Source: Citrobacter braakii
GTDB lineage: Bacteria > Pseudomonadota > Gammaproteobacteria > Enterobacterales > Enterobacteriaceae
Length of the DNA: 64,000 nt
NCBI RefSeq assembly: GCF_002075345.1
Contig: NZ_NAEW01000002.1
Span: 310,001-374,000, forward strand
Reading direction: 5' to 3'
The notes under the pieces are model-generated. The model was not told the DNA's origin. It was given only the letters and a program-made list of their open reading frames with translations, and did not search any database. Every line of letters begins with the position of its first letter. Positions within the stretch are counted from its first letter, which is position 1. This document shows positions 1-8,416 of this stretch, piece after piece. The position numbers were made by a program, and so were the translations under genes.

Positions 1-457
1 CATCTTCATCTACGTAGCGAATGCGCTTGAGCAGGAAGACGTCACTCCCCGTGGCAACAGCCAGCTGCTGCGCTACCTCTTCCGGGCAAGGCACAATCCG
101 CTTGTTAACCCACAGCGTATCTGGTTTTTTACCGCGCAACACCACCTGCTGTGAAAAACCACGCGCTTCTTTTAGCGAATACTCGAAGATGTTGTTGATC
201 TGCGTCCCGTAACCGCGGGCGCGCGTCACGACGCCTTCTTCTTCCAGGGCTTGCATCGCCTTACGAACCGTAATTCGCGAAACGCCAGTCAATTGGCTGA
301 GATCGCGCTCGCCGGGCAGGATATTTCCATGCTCCAGAATCCCGCTACGCACAGCGTTTTTCACCGTTTGCGCAAATTTCATATACAGCGGCGTGTTATC
401 TGCCGCGGAAATACGTTCATTCAGTTGCGCGATAAGCTGGGTATGCGCTTGTTCCAT
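1..457 (-). CDS. yegW: GntR/UTRA-family transcriptional regulator YegW, 5' part only
   Basis: Only the first 152 codons are inside the window; the gene continues off the left edge. The product starts MEQAYTQLIAQLNERIS and carries a GntR winged helix (about residues 25-75, with the typical SGILEHGNILPGERDLSQLTG recognition region) followed by the start of a UTRA effector domain. Such proteins are cytoplasmic repressors of sugar or amino-acid genes; the ligand of YegW is not known to me. It lies 41 bp upstream of the thiD stop on the same strand, matching E. coli order except that yegX is absent. The ATG at 455-457 was chosen from similarity to the family N-terminus. Confidence 0.85.
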   Translation of the reverse strand, partial: MEQAHTQLIAQLNERISAADNTPLYMKFAQTVKNAVRSGILEHGNILPGERDLSQLTGVSRITVRKAMQALEEEGVVTRARGYGTQINNIFEYSLKEARGFSQQVVLRGKKPDTLWVNKRIVPCPEEVAQQLAVATGSDVFLLKRIRYVDED

Positions 458-498
458 TTATCTTTTTCCTGCAGCCGTTTCTGCAGCCAGTATACTCA

Positions 499-1299
499 TT
501 ACCACCACGCGTGGAAATGATGCACCGGACCAATTCCCTCACCGACTTCCAGGGTGTCGGCCTGCGCCAATGCCGCTGAAAGCCACAACTTAGCTTCCTG
601 CACTGTCTGTGCCCAGTTGTCATGGCGCGGACGCAGCGCCGCCAGTGCCGCCGATAGCGTACAGCCAGTACCGTGGGTATTTTTGGTCATCACCCTTGGC
701 GCGGTAAAACGCTGCTCGCCATCACGGGTAAAGAGCCAGTCGGGGCTTTGCGCATCCTCCAGATGACCGCCTTTCATCAACACCGCCTCGCAACCCAGCG
801 CCCGCAGCGCCCTTCCCTGCTCTAACATCTCCTGCTCAGTCTGCGCATGGGGAGCCCCGAGCAGCGCCGCTGCTTCGGGTAAATTTGGGGTGATAATCGA
901 AACCTGCGGCAGCAAATGGGTACGCAGCGTTTCAATCGCCGAAGGAGACAGCAACGGATCGCCGCTTTTCGCTAGCATCACTGTATCCAGCACGACATTT
1001 TGCACCCGATGGCGACGCAAGCGTTCGGCGACCGCTTCAACAATATCCGTTTCCGCCAGCATACCGATTTTAGTGGTGTCGATACGCACATCACTGAACA
1101 CCGAATCCAGCTGCGCGGCGACAAAGTCAGGTTCAATGCGATACACCGACTGCACCCCGCGCGTATTTTGCGCCACCAACGCCGTGATAACCGAGCAGCC
1201 ATAAGCGCCAAGCGCCGAGAACGTTTTTAAATCGGCCTGAATACCTGCGCCACCGCTTGGATCGGTTCCGGCAATCGTTAATGCGTTAATCCGTTTCAT
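499..1299 (-). CDS. thiD: Hydroxymethylpyrimidine/phosphomethylpyrimidine kinase ThiD
   Basis: A 266-residue ribokinase-fold enzyme that phosphorylates HMP and then HMP-P to HMP-PP, the pyrimidine half of thiamine, in the cytoplasm. The N-terminal substrate loop GTDPSGGAG is at residues 11-19 and the anion-hole motif GTGC is at about 210-213, near the C-terminus as expected for this family. Length equals that of E. coli ThiD. The ATG overlaps the end of thiM by 4 bp (ATGA-type junction), so the two are translationally coupled and are both controlled by the TPP riboswitch in front of thiM. Confidence 0.97.
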   Translation of the reverse strand: MKRINALTIAGTDPSGGAGIQADLKTFSALGAYGCSVITALVAQNTRGVQSVYRIEPDFVAAQLDSVFSDVRIDTTKIGMLAETDIVEAVAERLRRHRVQNVVLDTVMLAKSGDPLLSPSAIETLRTHLLPQVSIITPNLPEAAALLGAPHAQTEQEMLEQGRALRALGCEAVLMKGGHLEDAQSPDWLFTRDGEQRFTAPRVMTKNTHGTGCTLSAALAALRPRHDNWAQTVQEAKLWLSAALAQADTLEVGEGIGPVHHFHAWW

Positions 1300-2084
1300 A
1301 GTTGCTCCTGCGCGTTCAGGTTATAGAGGGCGTCGATAAATGCCGGGACAAAACTGCCCGGTCCGGTTGATTGTTGAGTGGCTATTTGTCCAGCCTGTTT
1401 CATCCAGCTACAGGCGGAGGCGACGTTATCAAGCCGGTCACCGTGCAGGGCGCAACTGGCTGCAACGACTGCCGACAGCGCGCATCCGGTGCCCACCGCG
1501 CGCGTCATCAACGGGTCACCCCCGTTCACGCAGACGGTACGCTGACCATCGGTGATATAGTCAATTTCGCCGGTAACCACGACAATGGTCCCAACCTGAC
1601 GAGCCAGTGCCTGCGCTGCGGGAAGCGCAGCGGCTGCCGTATCGGTCGTATCCACGCCGCGTCCCCCGCCGTTAATACCCGCCAGAGCCAGTATTTCCGA
1701 AGCGTTGCCGCGGATAGCTGCAGGCTGTAGCGCCAACAAATCCAGACAGAAGCGACGACGAAACTCCAGCGCCCCCACGGCAACGGGATCGAGCGTCCAC
1801 GGGGTTTTAGCAAGTTGTGCCCGCTCAACTGCGGCGCGCATCGCCGTAGCCCGTTCCCGGGTTAAGGTGCCGACGTTAACCAGTAATGCACTGGCAATAG
1901 CCGCGAACTGACTGGCTTCCTCGGGCTCGATTACCATTGCAGGTGATGCGCCCAGCGCCAGCAGCGTATTGGCCGTAAAGCTTTGCACGACCTCGTTGGT
2001 CATGCAGTGTGTGAGAGGGGAAAGCGTTCTAAATTGGTGTAAGGTGTGAGCCGCGAGTGTGCGGCTGTGCAGGTCAGGCTGCAT
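1296..2084 (-). CDS. thiM: Hydroxyethylthiazole kinase ThiM
   Basis: A 262-residue kinase that phosphorylates 4-methyl-5-hydroxyethylthiazole, salvaging the thiazole half of thiamine. The active-site motif GTGCALSA is at about 198-205 and the N-terminal region [13 protein letters not shown] is typical of the family. It is the first gene of a thiM-thiD salvage operon; a TPP riboswitch covers the leader 40-130 bp upstream, so expression should fall when thiamine pyrophosphate is plentiful. Length is the family norm. Confidence 0.97.
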   Translation of the reverse strand: MQPDLHSRTLAAHTLHQFRTLSPLTHCMTNEVVQSFTANTLLALGASPAMVIEPEEASQFAAIASALLVNVGTLTRERATAMRAAVERAQLAKTPWTLDPVAVGALEFRRRFCLDLLALQPAAIRGNASEILALAGINGGGRGVDTTDTAAAALPAAQALARQVGTIVVVTGEIDYITDGQRTVCVNGGDPLMTRAVGTGCALSAVVAASCALHGDRLDNVASACSWMKQAGQIATQQSTGPGSFVPAFIDALYNLNAQEQL

Positions 2085-2433
2085 GGTTCAGCTCCTGCCC
2101 GCGCGAAGAAGGGACACGAGCAGTGTCAGACTTCCCTACGCTGGCATTATCCAGATCAGGTGGTACGGGTATTTCTCAGCCTTCACCAGGAAGGGCACCC
2201 CGAGTCGTTGAAACACAAGTTTCGGTAACAGAATACTGCCTACGCTTGATGATGTAAATTAGCGCAGCACCATGGCCCTCCACGAAATTACGGGGTAAGG
2301 TTGCAGCTATTCTGTACATTCATTTACACTTTTTACGAAATGACTGGCGTGATAACAAAAAAGTTCTTGTCAGATGCCCTATAAGCCAGGAATGATACAC
2401 GACTGATGTTGATGACCCGAACAGGTAAAGAGG
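2085..2433. other. thiM-rcnB intergenic region
   Basis: About 350 bp between the divergent genes thiM and rcnB. It holds the TPP riboswitch (2126-2211) and both promoters. In E. coli the genes rcnR and rcnA lie here; no reading frame resembling either is present on either strand, and I see no decayed remnant of them. Confidence 0.7.
2126..2211 (-). promoter_or_regulatory. TPP (thi-box) riboswitch upstream of thiM
   Basis: Read on the minus strand, the leader contains the conserved thi-box blocks in order: the 5' stem CGACTCGGGGTGCCC, the pyrimidine-sensing core GGCTGAGAAATACCCGTACC, and the 3' part GATCTGGATAATGCCAGCG followed by TAGGGAAG. This is the canonical TPP aptamer. It sits between the thiM start (2084) and a likely promoter near 2230-2290. 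In the E. coli thiM homologue it controls translation initiation by hiding the Shine-Dalgarno site; the same mode is inferred here because no strong U-tract terminator is seen between the aptamer and thiM. Confidence 0.95.
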
Positions 2434-2766
2434 ATGGGTATGAAGAATAAAATGTTGCTGGGTGCACTCCTGCTTGCAAGCAGCGTCGTCTGGGCCGCGC
2501 CGGCCGCAACAGCTGCTCCCACCGGAATTGATAAGTATGAGTTGAGCGGTTTCATTGCCGATTTTACCCATTTTAAACCTGGTGACACGGTCCCACCGCT
2601 GTACCGTACTGACGAATATGCGATTAAGCAATGGAACCAACGCAACCTGCCAGCACCTACCGCCGGTACCCACTGGACCTACATGGGTGGTGCGTACGTG
2701 CTGATCAACGATGCTGACGGTAAGATCATTAAAGCCTACGACGGCGAGATTTTTTATCATCGTTAA
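2434..2766 (+). CDS. rcnB: RcnB-type periplasmic nickel/cobalt homeostasis protein
   Basis: A 110-residue secreted protein. An N-terminal signal peptide (KNKMLLGALLLASSVVWA) is followed by a small RcnB domain with the family motifs FTHFKPGDTVP, RTDEYAIKQW and GGAYVLI, ending in DGEIFYHR as in E. coli RcnB. In E. coli it modulates Ni/Co export together with the RcnA pump; it sits in the periplasm. The ATG at 2434 aligns with the E. coli start, but the in-frame ATG at 2440 is better spaced from the AGAGG ribosome-binding site and may be used. Odd point: rcnR and rcnA, normally adjacent, are missing. Confidence 0.88.
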   Translation: MGMKNKMLLGALLLASSVVWAAPAATAAPTGIDKYELSGFIADFTHFKPGDTVPPLYRTDEYAIKQWNQRNLPAPTAGTHWTYMGGAYVLINDADGKIIKAYDGEIFYHR

Positions 2767-2768
2767 TA

Positions 2769-2802
2769 GAAAAAACACGTACTTTCAGCAAGAAAGTACG
2801 TG
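2769..2802 (-). terminator. Rho-independent terminator of the fimbrial operon
   Basis: An 11-bp perfect stem (CACGTACTTTC at 2776-2786 with GAAAGTACGTG at 2792-2802, loop AGCAA). On the minus strand it is followed by a run of seven T/A-rich bases at 2769-2775 (TTTTTTC), just after the stop of the adhesin gene. It may also help end rcnB transcripts, since it begins 9 bp after that stop. Confidence 0.85.
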
Positions 2803-2819
2803 AAATACCCGCAAATCAA

Positions 2820-3803
2820 TTAGTCATAAGATACTGCAAATATCACTTTACTTTGTATTTCACCAGGCATTAATGATTCCCCTGTCACGCGAACATATTT
2901 CGCAGTGATAGGGAAAGTGTACTGATTACTGATTGCTTCCAGTTTGGTCATTCTGTTCATCAGATTATCCCCCTGTTTTAGAGGAGAAGTCGCGGTGCCA
3001 TTATATATCTGGAACCCCACCCCTTTGGCGCCATTCGCTATCGTGTTTTTTAGTATTTTCCCGCTTTCATCCCAGTCACCGCGCACCACTTTAAAAGTGA
3101 CGGGATTGGTAGTAACGTTATATATACTTTCGCAATTCAATACCAGATTTGTGGAACCCGATTTGGTATTATTAACCGTGAGCATCTCATTCAATGTGGT
3201 ATCTGGCATTTTAATTTCGTATCGAGGTAATGAAAACTGACACGTGGTGGGTTTATGCGTTACTGTAAAGCTTAAATTCTGTGTAAAAGCTGAATTACTC
3301 GATAAACGTCCGGTAACCCAGCAATAAAGATAAGCTAACCAGTTTGAAGTACAAGAATTATCAGAGGTAATACTTACTGCCGGGTCGCTCAGACTAAACG
3401 CATCACCGGATACTGTCTGCTTAATAGTCCCTGAATTTACATATCTTGCTGAGATGGTGAAACTTTTGGTATCCAGCACTTCGCCGGCACTAACCGTTTT
3501 CTTACCAATACTTACTGGAAAATCATTGCTGGTCAGATTGATATTAATTAAAACCTTCTTGCCGCTGCCCCCCTGAATTGCAACAATGTAATCCTTGAGC
3601 GGTGTTGTATAATATAAGCTATCACTGTTAGCTGTACACACTATGTTGCCACTGGAACTGAGATTAATTTGATTTGTTGCTGTTCCAGATGTCATATCCA
3701 GATTAATTGTCGTTAACCCGCCATTTTTTGTCTGAAATGTACACCCGGCATCAGCACCAAAGGATGACAGCAGCAAAAATATCAAAAATACGTATCCTTT
3801 CAT
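2820..3803 (-). CDS. yehA: Fimbrial tip adhesin-like protein (YehA/StcD type)
   Basis: A 327-residue secreted protein, last gene of the chaperone-usher operon. It has a signal peptide (MKGYVFLIFLLLSSFGADA) then Cys at the start of the mature protein and further paired cysteines, and its last ~150 residues (from about CQFSLPRYEIKMPDTTLN to KVIFAVSYD) look like a pilin domain with the C-terminal penultimate tyrosine used in donor-strand exchange. The N-terminal half is probably the receptor-binding domain; its ligand is not evident. The ATG at 3803 was chosen over the upstream TTG because AAGGA lies 8 bp before it, overlapping the usher stop. A+T-rich relative to the neighbouring housekeeping genes. 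Confidence 0.85.
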   Translation of the reverse strand: MKGYVFLIFLLLSSFGADAGCTFQTKNGGLTTINLDMTSGTATNQINLSSSGNIVCTANSDSLYYTTPLKDYIVAIQGGSGKKVLININLTSNDFPVSIGKKTVSAGEVLDTKSFTISARYVNSGTIKQTVSGDAFSLSDPAVSITSDNSCTSNWLAYLYCWVTGRLSSNSAFTQNLSFTVTHKPTTCQFSLPRYEIKMPDTTLNEMLTVNNTKSGSTNLVLNCESIYNVTTNPVTFKVVRGDWDESGKILKNTIANGAKGVGFQIYNGTATSPLKQGDNLMNRMTKLEAISNQYTFPITAKYVRVTGESLMPGEIQSKVIFAVSYD

Positions 3804-3814
3804 ATCTTGCATCC

Positions 3815-6301
3815 TTATCGGCAAATATAGACTTTATTCTCATCAATCACCCTATCGAAGGTAATTGTACAGAACTGTCCCTGCTGTTTATTAACTGCAA
3901 CACGTACCGACGCGGGAATGTCGTTGGTGCGAATAAATAACCGACTACCCTGCCCCACCAGACCAACATTATTACCGATATCATCTTCCACTTCATAACC
4001 GAAAGATAACGGAGAGCCGTCCGGACGCTCGGCCAGGAAGTACCAGGGTTTGCGCCGATCGGTTTCAAACTCCGTCATCACGACCGCACCGCGATAGGGT
4101 ACTGTACCTTTTCGATTGCCCAGTAATGCCACATCGCTATTAGTGTCGGAAAGATCCAGCATCAGCATATTTTCCCGGTACGGCGTCAGACTGTCGTAAA
4201 CCGCGTAACCTTTACTGTTGGTTGTTAGGTAACGATGCCCTTGCACAGCCGCACCCTGTAACCCAGGCGCTTTAACAATGGCGAATGTATCTGAAAGCCG
4301 GGGAGTCAGAGCCACGCCCTCAGACCACACCACGATCCCCCCCTGAATATTGCCGCTGGCCTGTTGATACTTATTCGATTGGCTGTAACTACTGCCTACA
4401 GTCGCCACTGGCGCGCGCCAGACCATGCTAACGCCCGCCGTTGTCTCGTTCCCCTGTCGTTGCTGACTGAGATTGGCACCATAGCTGAATTGATCGCGAT
4501 GACCCGTCACCCCGCTTAAGCTGGTGTTATTCGACTGAAAGCCGTCATTATCAAACGTCGTGGAATTAGAGACGAACAGATCGCGTCGAGGAGTGGAAAT
4601 ACCGTCCCCCCACGAGAACGGGATGGAGATATACAGGTTAAAACGCTTATCCTCGTGGTTATCCTCATCGTACGTTTGACTCACGGCAACGGTATAGCTA
4701 ACTCGCTGCCATGCGTTAGAGTAGCTAAGTTGATAATCTTTGCCATTTCCACTGCGTTGCCAATAGTCGCGCCACAGGCCGCTAACCGCCAGGGATCCCC
4801 AGTTTTCGGGTAACGCTTGATTTATATTCAGTGAAAAACTGTTCTTGCGGCCAAAGTCGTTTTGATAGTAGTCCGCAATGTCATAAACATCGTTCTTATC
4901 GCGATTATAGTTATTTTTATTATTCGCCCACACGTAGTCATTAAAGGTACGATAATCCCGCGAGGAGTAACGATAAGCTGCCAGTGCAAACTGCGTACCG
5001 GTCTGCGTGACATATTTGTTCCATGCAACCTGATAGCTCTGACCATCAAAAACATCACCATTATCTTGCTCGCTATGCGATCGCGTGGCGTCTACCGATA
5101 CTGCGCCAATGGGGGTATTCCAGCCGGTCCCAAGCACAAATGAAGAATAGTTTTGCGACAGCATTGTACCGCCATAGACCGTTAGCAGATTGTTCAGACC
5201 ATACTGATAACTCCCTTGCAGGAAATCATACTGATTGCCAGCCCCTTCAATATGGCTACGCCCTGCAGCGAAATCATATTTCGATACGCCAGACTGCAGC
5301 ATATTTGGCACAGATGAAAAAGGCACCAGATAATGAGATATCGAACCGTTAGCCTCTTTCACACTGACATCTAAATCCGAACCGCCGCCAGCGAGTTGTA
5401 GATCATCAATAGCAAATGGGCCTGGTGGTACTTCTTTCTGGTAAATAACAAAACCATTTTGTTCGATGGTTACCAGGGCGTTGCTCTGGGCAATCCCACG
5501 AACTACAGGGGTAAAATTCTGTTTTGAGTTTGGTAACATTTGCATATCGCGCCAGATACGCACACCACGAAAACGTACGGCATCAAAAATATCTGCCCCG
5601 GTATACATGTCACCGGCGCGCAATGTACCAAGAATCGACGGCACACCACGTTCCACATATAACGTGTTGCTCTTCCATTTGCCGTTGCCCTCGTTACCTT
5701 TCGTATAGTTGTCACTTGAATGCAACTGCCACCCCAGCAGGTTCAACCCGCTATTCAGGTTCACATAGCTGCTTTTATCATCACCACCGTGTTTATAATT
5801 ACTGTAATACTGGCTGGCGTAATAAGAGGTATAAAAAGCGTTTACCCCACGATCCCAGGTTTCAGGCGGCATATATCCTGGTTCATATTCAACCACATAC
5901 GCCTGAGGCACGCTTAAATTTAGAATAAACTCCCCAATGTCATAACTAACACTGCCGCCCTGCACTGCTGCACGCAGCGGCACGCAGCCTTCTTGTTTAT
6001 CCGTTTTAATGTTCCCGGTGCGAATACCAATTTGCTGCAATTGTGCCCAGGACAGACATGTCAGTTCGGGATCGTCTTTAATATCAATATCGTACCGACC
6101 ACGCCACTTATTATTAAGATAAACATCCATTTCATATATACCGGGCATTGGCTTATCGCCATCAATTTGATAGCGAGAGATTTTCTCACCATTCAAACCA
6201 CCGATCATAAAGTGGGTATCAAACGTGTCTTCTTCAGCCCATACGGATGAAGTGGCCAACACCGACAGGATTGACAGTGTAATAGAATTTATCTTTGACA
6301 T
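3815..6301 (-). CDS. yehB: Outer-membrane fimbrial usher (YehB/StcC type)
   Basis: An 828-residue FimD-family usher that recruits chaperone-subunit complexes and extrudes the fibre through the outer membrane. Visible parts: signal peptide ending in SSVWA, N-terminal domain with FDTHFMIGG, the long 24-strand beta-barrel with the plug domain motif GFVIYQKEVPPGPFAIDDL (about residues 285-305), and the C-terminal domains ending GQFCTITFDRVIDENKVYICR with the conserved Cys pair. The reading frame opens at a TTG (6307), but ATG 6301 has AAGGA six bases upstream and is the likelier start. Lies between chaperone and adhesin genes with gaps of only 13 and 11 bp. Confidence 0.95.
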   Translation of the reverse strand: MSKINSITLSILSVLATSSVWAEEDTFDTHFMIGGLNGEKISRYQIDGDKPMPGIYEMDVYLNNKWRGRYDIDIKDDPELTCLSWAQLQQIGIRTGNIKTDKQEGCVPLRAAVQGGSVSYDIGEFILNLSVPQAYVVEYEPGYMPPETWDRGVNAFYTSYYASQYYSNYKHGGDDKSSYVNLNSGLNLLGWQLHSSDNYTKGNEGNGKWKSNTLYVERGVPSILGTLRAGDMYTGADIFDAVRFRGVRIWRDMQMLPNSKQNFTPVVRGIAQSNALVTIEQNGFVIYQKEVPPGPFAIDDLQLAGGGSDLDVSVKEANGSISHYLVPFSSVPNMLQSGVSKYDFAAGRSHIEGAGNQYDFLQGSYQYGLNNLLTVYGGTMLSQNYSSFVLGTGWNTPIGAVSVDATRSHSEQDNGDVFDGQSYQVAWNKYVTQTGTQFALAAYRYSSRDYRTFNDYVWANNKNNYNRDKNDVYDIADYYQNDFGRKNSFSLNINQALPENWGSLAVSGLWRDYWQRSGNGKDYQLSYSNAWQRVSYTVAVSQTYDEDNHEDKRFNLYISIPFSWGDGISTPRRDLFVSNSTTFDNDGFQSNNTSLSGVTGHRDQFSYGANLSQQRQGNETTAGVSMVWRAPVATVGSSYSQSNKYQQASGNIQGGIVVWSEGVALTPRLSDTFAIVKAPGLQGAAVQGHRYLTTNSKGYAVYDSLTPYRENMLMLDLSDTNSDVALLGNRKGTVPYRGAVVMTEFETDRRKPWYFLAERPDGSPLSFGYEVEDDIGNNVGLVGQGSRLFIRTNDIPASVRVAVNKQQGQFCTITFDRVIDENKVYICR

Positions 6302-6314
6302 AATCAATCCTTGA

Positions 6315-6995
6315 CTATCTTTCCGTTTTTATTTTTTCACTTAAGTAGTTTCCGTGATCATCAATAAGAGTAACCTTGTAATGATTAACGACAGGAGCGG
6401 TGACGACCTTTTTATCTGACCACGGAGCAAGTAACACTGTCTCGCTGTTTATTTTTGAATTACCCACTAGTTCAGGAATAGTAATCCAGTTTGCAGAATT
6501 ATTTTTGATATTAATGCCACCGCTGATATCTCTGACGCTTAAGCGAGAAAAGCTTTTTTCATCTATACCGGCGATACCCTGCGGGCGATATATAAATTTG
6601 ATGCGATTCTGCATAGCAAATTTAATCATGTTCTTGCCTTCTGATTCCGCAGAATTAGGAGGAATATCTAACACATTCAGGAAAAAAAGACTTTCACGAT
6701 CTTCCGGTAGCGTATTTGCCAATTGCTTAATTTTCAGTTGTTGACCAGAACCTCCGCTGACCTTTGCCACAGGAGGGGTCATTACAAATGGCACGTGGAT
6801 TTTTTCGGGTGGCAGACTGGTATCTCCGTCATCTATCCAGGATTGAACCAGCGAGCTGCGACTGCCTTCATTCATTAACTGCACGGTGATTTCTTGTTTC
6901 TGTGCCGGATAAATGACACGGGTGCCGTAAATGTATATGCCGCCCCACGCAGGCATTACCGTACCGGCCAGTAAAAACACGAGTATTTTTTTCAT
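6315..6995 (-). CDS. yehC: Periplasmic fimbrial chaperone (YehC/StcB type)
   Basis: A 226-residue PapD-like chaperone with a short signal peptide (MKKILVFLLAGTVMPAWG). The first immunoglobulin-like domain shows GTRVIYPAQKQEITVQLMN, where the Arg is the conserved subunit-anchoring residue, then the hydrophobic G1-strand segment after SLFFLNVLDIPP and the classic MIKFAMQNRIKFIYRP motif around residues 123-138. It folds and caps pilin subunits by donor-strand complementation and delivers them to the usher encoded 13 bp downstream. An AAGGA ribosome-binding site precedes the ATG. Confidence 0.95.
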   Translation of the reverse strand: MKKILVFLLAGTVMPAWGGIYIYGTRVIYPAQKQEITVQLMNEGSRSSLVQSWIDDGDTSLPPEKIHVPFVMTPPVAKVSGGSGQQLKIKQLANTLPEDRESLFFLNVLDIPPNSAESEGKNMIKFAMQNRIKFIYRPQGIAGIDEKSFSRLSVRDISGGINIKNNSANWITIPELVGNSKINSETVLLAPWSDKKVVTAPVVNHYKVTLIDDHGNYLSEKIKTER

Positions 6996-7058
6996 TATAA
7001 TTATCCTTACTGCGGAAATAATCGGCGGCCGGAGCCGCCGACAAACAGGATAGTCATC

Positions 7059-7598
7059 TTAATCAGTAACAACAGTCATCGTCAGCGAAGAGGCCACATC
7101 ACCAGCGGAGACATCGGCAGAACCAATTTTCGCGTAGCGTGCGCTAAAGTTCAGAGTATATTTATTGTCCGCAGTTTTAGTTAACTCAATACCTGTATCG
7201 GGGTTAACCTGTTTAGTAAAATCATCACCATAGTAAACGGTGAAGCCAGCACCATTATTTGCTGCGGTATTTCGTGTAATATATTTATTATTGCTGTCAA
7301 ATTGAGAACTGGAGAAAGTAATTTTTGGTGCTTTACTTCCTGTACATTCAACCGTCAATGGCACGGTGGTTTTATTTGAGTATCCTTCATAAACACCACC
7401 AGCACTTAAGGCATTTAATCTGTCAGCACCAATTTGGTTCATACCAATGGTCGCAGTGGTATCCCCTGTAAATTTACAGGTGGTCCCTACTACCTTACCA
7501 GTAATAATCAGTTCACCCTGATCAGAATCAGCAGCAAAAGCCCCAGCGCTCATAACTACAGCGGACAGAACAGCAGCGGAAATAATTGAACGTTTCAT
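7059..7598 (-). CDS. yehD: Major fimbrial subunit (YehD/StcA type)
   Basis: A 179-residue pilin and first gene of the operon. It has a signal peptide (MKRSIISAAVLSAVVMSAGAFA), a mature N-terminal donor strand (GELIITGKVVGTTCKF) and two cysteines about 40 residues apart (in GTTCKF and TVECTGS) that should form the pilin disulphide. The C-terminal beta-zipper region (LTMTVVTD) lacks the usual penultimate Tyr but keeps the alternating hydrophobic pattern. The chaperone gene follows after 63 bp. The product is expected in the extracellular fibre. The sequence is A+T-rich and, as usual for pilins, the most divergent member of the operon. Confidence 0.92.
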   Translation of the reverse strand: MKRSIISAAVLSAVVMSAGAFAADSDQGELIITGKVVGTTCKFTGDTTATIGMNQIGADRLNALSAGGVYEGYSNKTTVPLTVECTGSKAPKITFSSSQFDSNNKYITRNTAANNGAGFTVYYGDDFTKQVNPDTGIELTKTADNKYTLNFSARYAKIGSADVSAGDVASSLTMTVVTD

Positions 7599-7870
7599 CG
7601 TATATTCCTTAATAAATTAACTTCTATTGGTTAAGAGGACTTAACCTGTGAAATTAAATTCGCACACCAGAAACGTTACCGCAATGTAAACGCGTTGTTT
7701 TATTGATTTAAAACAAATTGCAAAGCGCAATATAATAGAAACAAATCAGTCGATTTTTTTATTCTTTTAAATTAATAAATTTACGAGATTAATTGTCGGA
7801 ATGAAATTCTTCAGAGAAATGGTCAGCCACTTATTATTCACAATAATAATGCATGGCTGATAAAAGACGT
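7599..7870. other. A+T-rich leader of the fimbrial operon
   Basis: About 270 bp between yehE and the pilin gene without a credible reading frame. It is strikingly A+T-rich (for example 7690-7800), as is typical for H-NS-silenced fimbrial promoters, so it probably carries the operon promoter; I could not fix -35/-10 elements with confidence. No invertible-repeat switch of the fim type is seen. Confidence 0.5.
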
Positions 7871-8152
7871 TTAATCGTAACGCGTCATCACAATTTGTCG
7901 TGTAGCGTCACCGGTAATAGTAACAATTTCAGTTACCGCACCTTTTGTTGGATTGGAAACACCCGCTCTGACGTTTGAAAAGGAAATGGCATTGCCACAG
8001 CGTTGCTGCACTTCGTTATTTACAACATCAGCGCTACAGGTGGGTTCAGTTACCCGACCATTGATATTCAGGGTGGCAGTATCTGTGGCGAAAGCAGAAG
8101 CGCTCATTCCATAAGCCAAAGTAATAACTCCCAAGAATAAATTTTTTTTCAT
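7871..8152 (-). CDS. yehE: YehE-like small secreted protein (DUF2574)
   Basis: A 93-residue protein with a clear signal peptide (MKKNLFLGVITLAYGMSASAFA) and a small mature domain containing two cysteines (TEPTCSADV, QQRCGNAIS), ending in RQIVMTRYD. It is the counterpart of E. coli YehE, also 93 residues; function unknown. The pattern ATLNINGRVTEPTCSA is reminiscent of the first strands of a pilin, so it may be a degenerate or accessory fimbrial subunit (inference). The frame is open from 8191, but ATG 8152 gives the family length and a proper signal peptide. It sits 272 bp upstream of the pilin gene on the same strand. Confidence 0.8.
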   Translation of the reverse strand: MKKNLFLGVITLAYGMSASAFATDTATLNINGRVTEPTCSADVVNNEVQQRCGNAISFSNVRAGVSNPTKGAVTEIVTITGDATRQIVMTRYD

Positions 8153-8363
8153 TACGTTCATTATTCCTGTATCGGTTGGGAAACAGCACACAAGCCGTTT
8201 TTCCAGTAGATTATGGATTAACTGCCTCGCTAAGACTAATTGAGATTGTAGATTAATTCGACCAATTTGATCAATTTAAATGATGCATTGAGGGTGTTTA
8301 TTCAGAAAAAGACATGAATTATACAGTCCGGATAAATAATTGAGTGAGATTTTTCATCCAATA

Positions 8364-8400
8364 TATTCACTGCATCAATGAATTATTGATGCAGTGAATA
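8364..8400 (-). terminator. Perfect 16-bp hairpin downstream of mrp
   Basis: TATTCACTGCATCAAT (8364-8379) and its exact complement (8385-8400) flank a 5-base loop GAATT. It starts 17 bp after the mrp stop on the minus strand. There is no U-tract, so it is either a poor intrinsic terminator, an mRNA 3'-end stabiliser or a protein-binding palindrome. Confidence 0.5.
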
Positions 8401-8416
8401 TTTGTAACGCTATTAA

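Noticed and set aside
2320-2778. 152-residue minus-strand frame over rcnB
   Set aside because: It covers rcnB and its leader antisense and is not conserved; rcnB has the real family match.
7599-7870. Possible fim-type invertible promoter upstream of the pilin
   Set aside because: No pair of inverted repeats of suitable length flanks the region and no recombinase gene is near.
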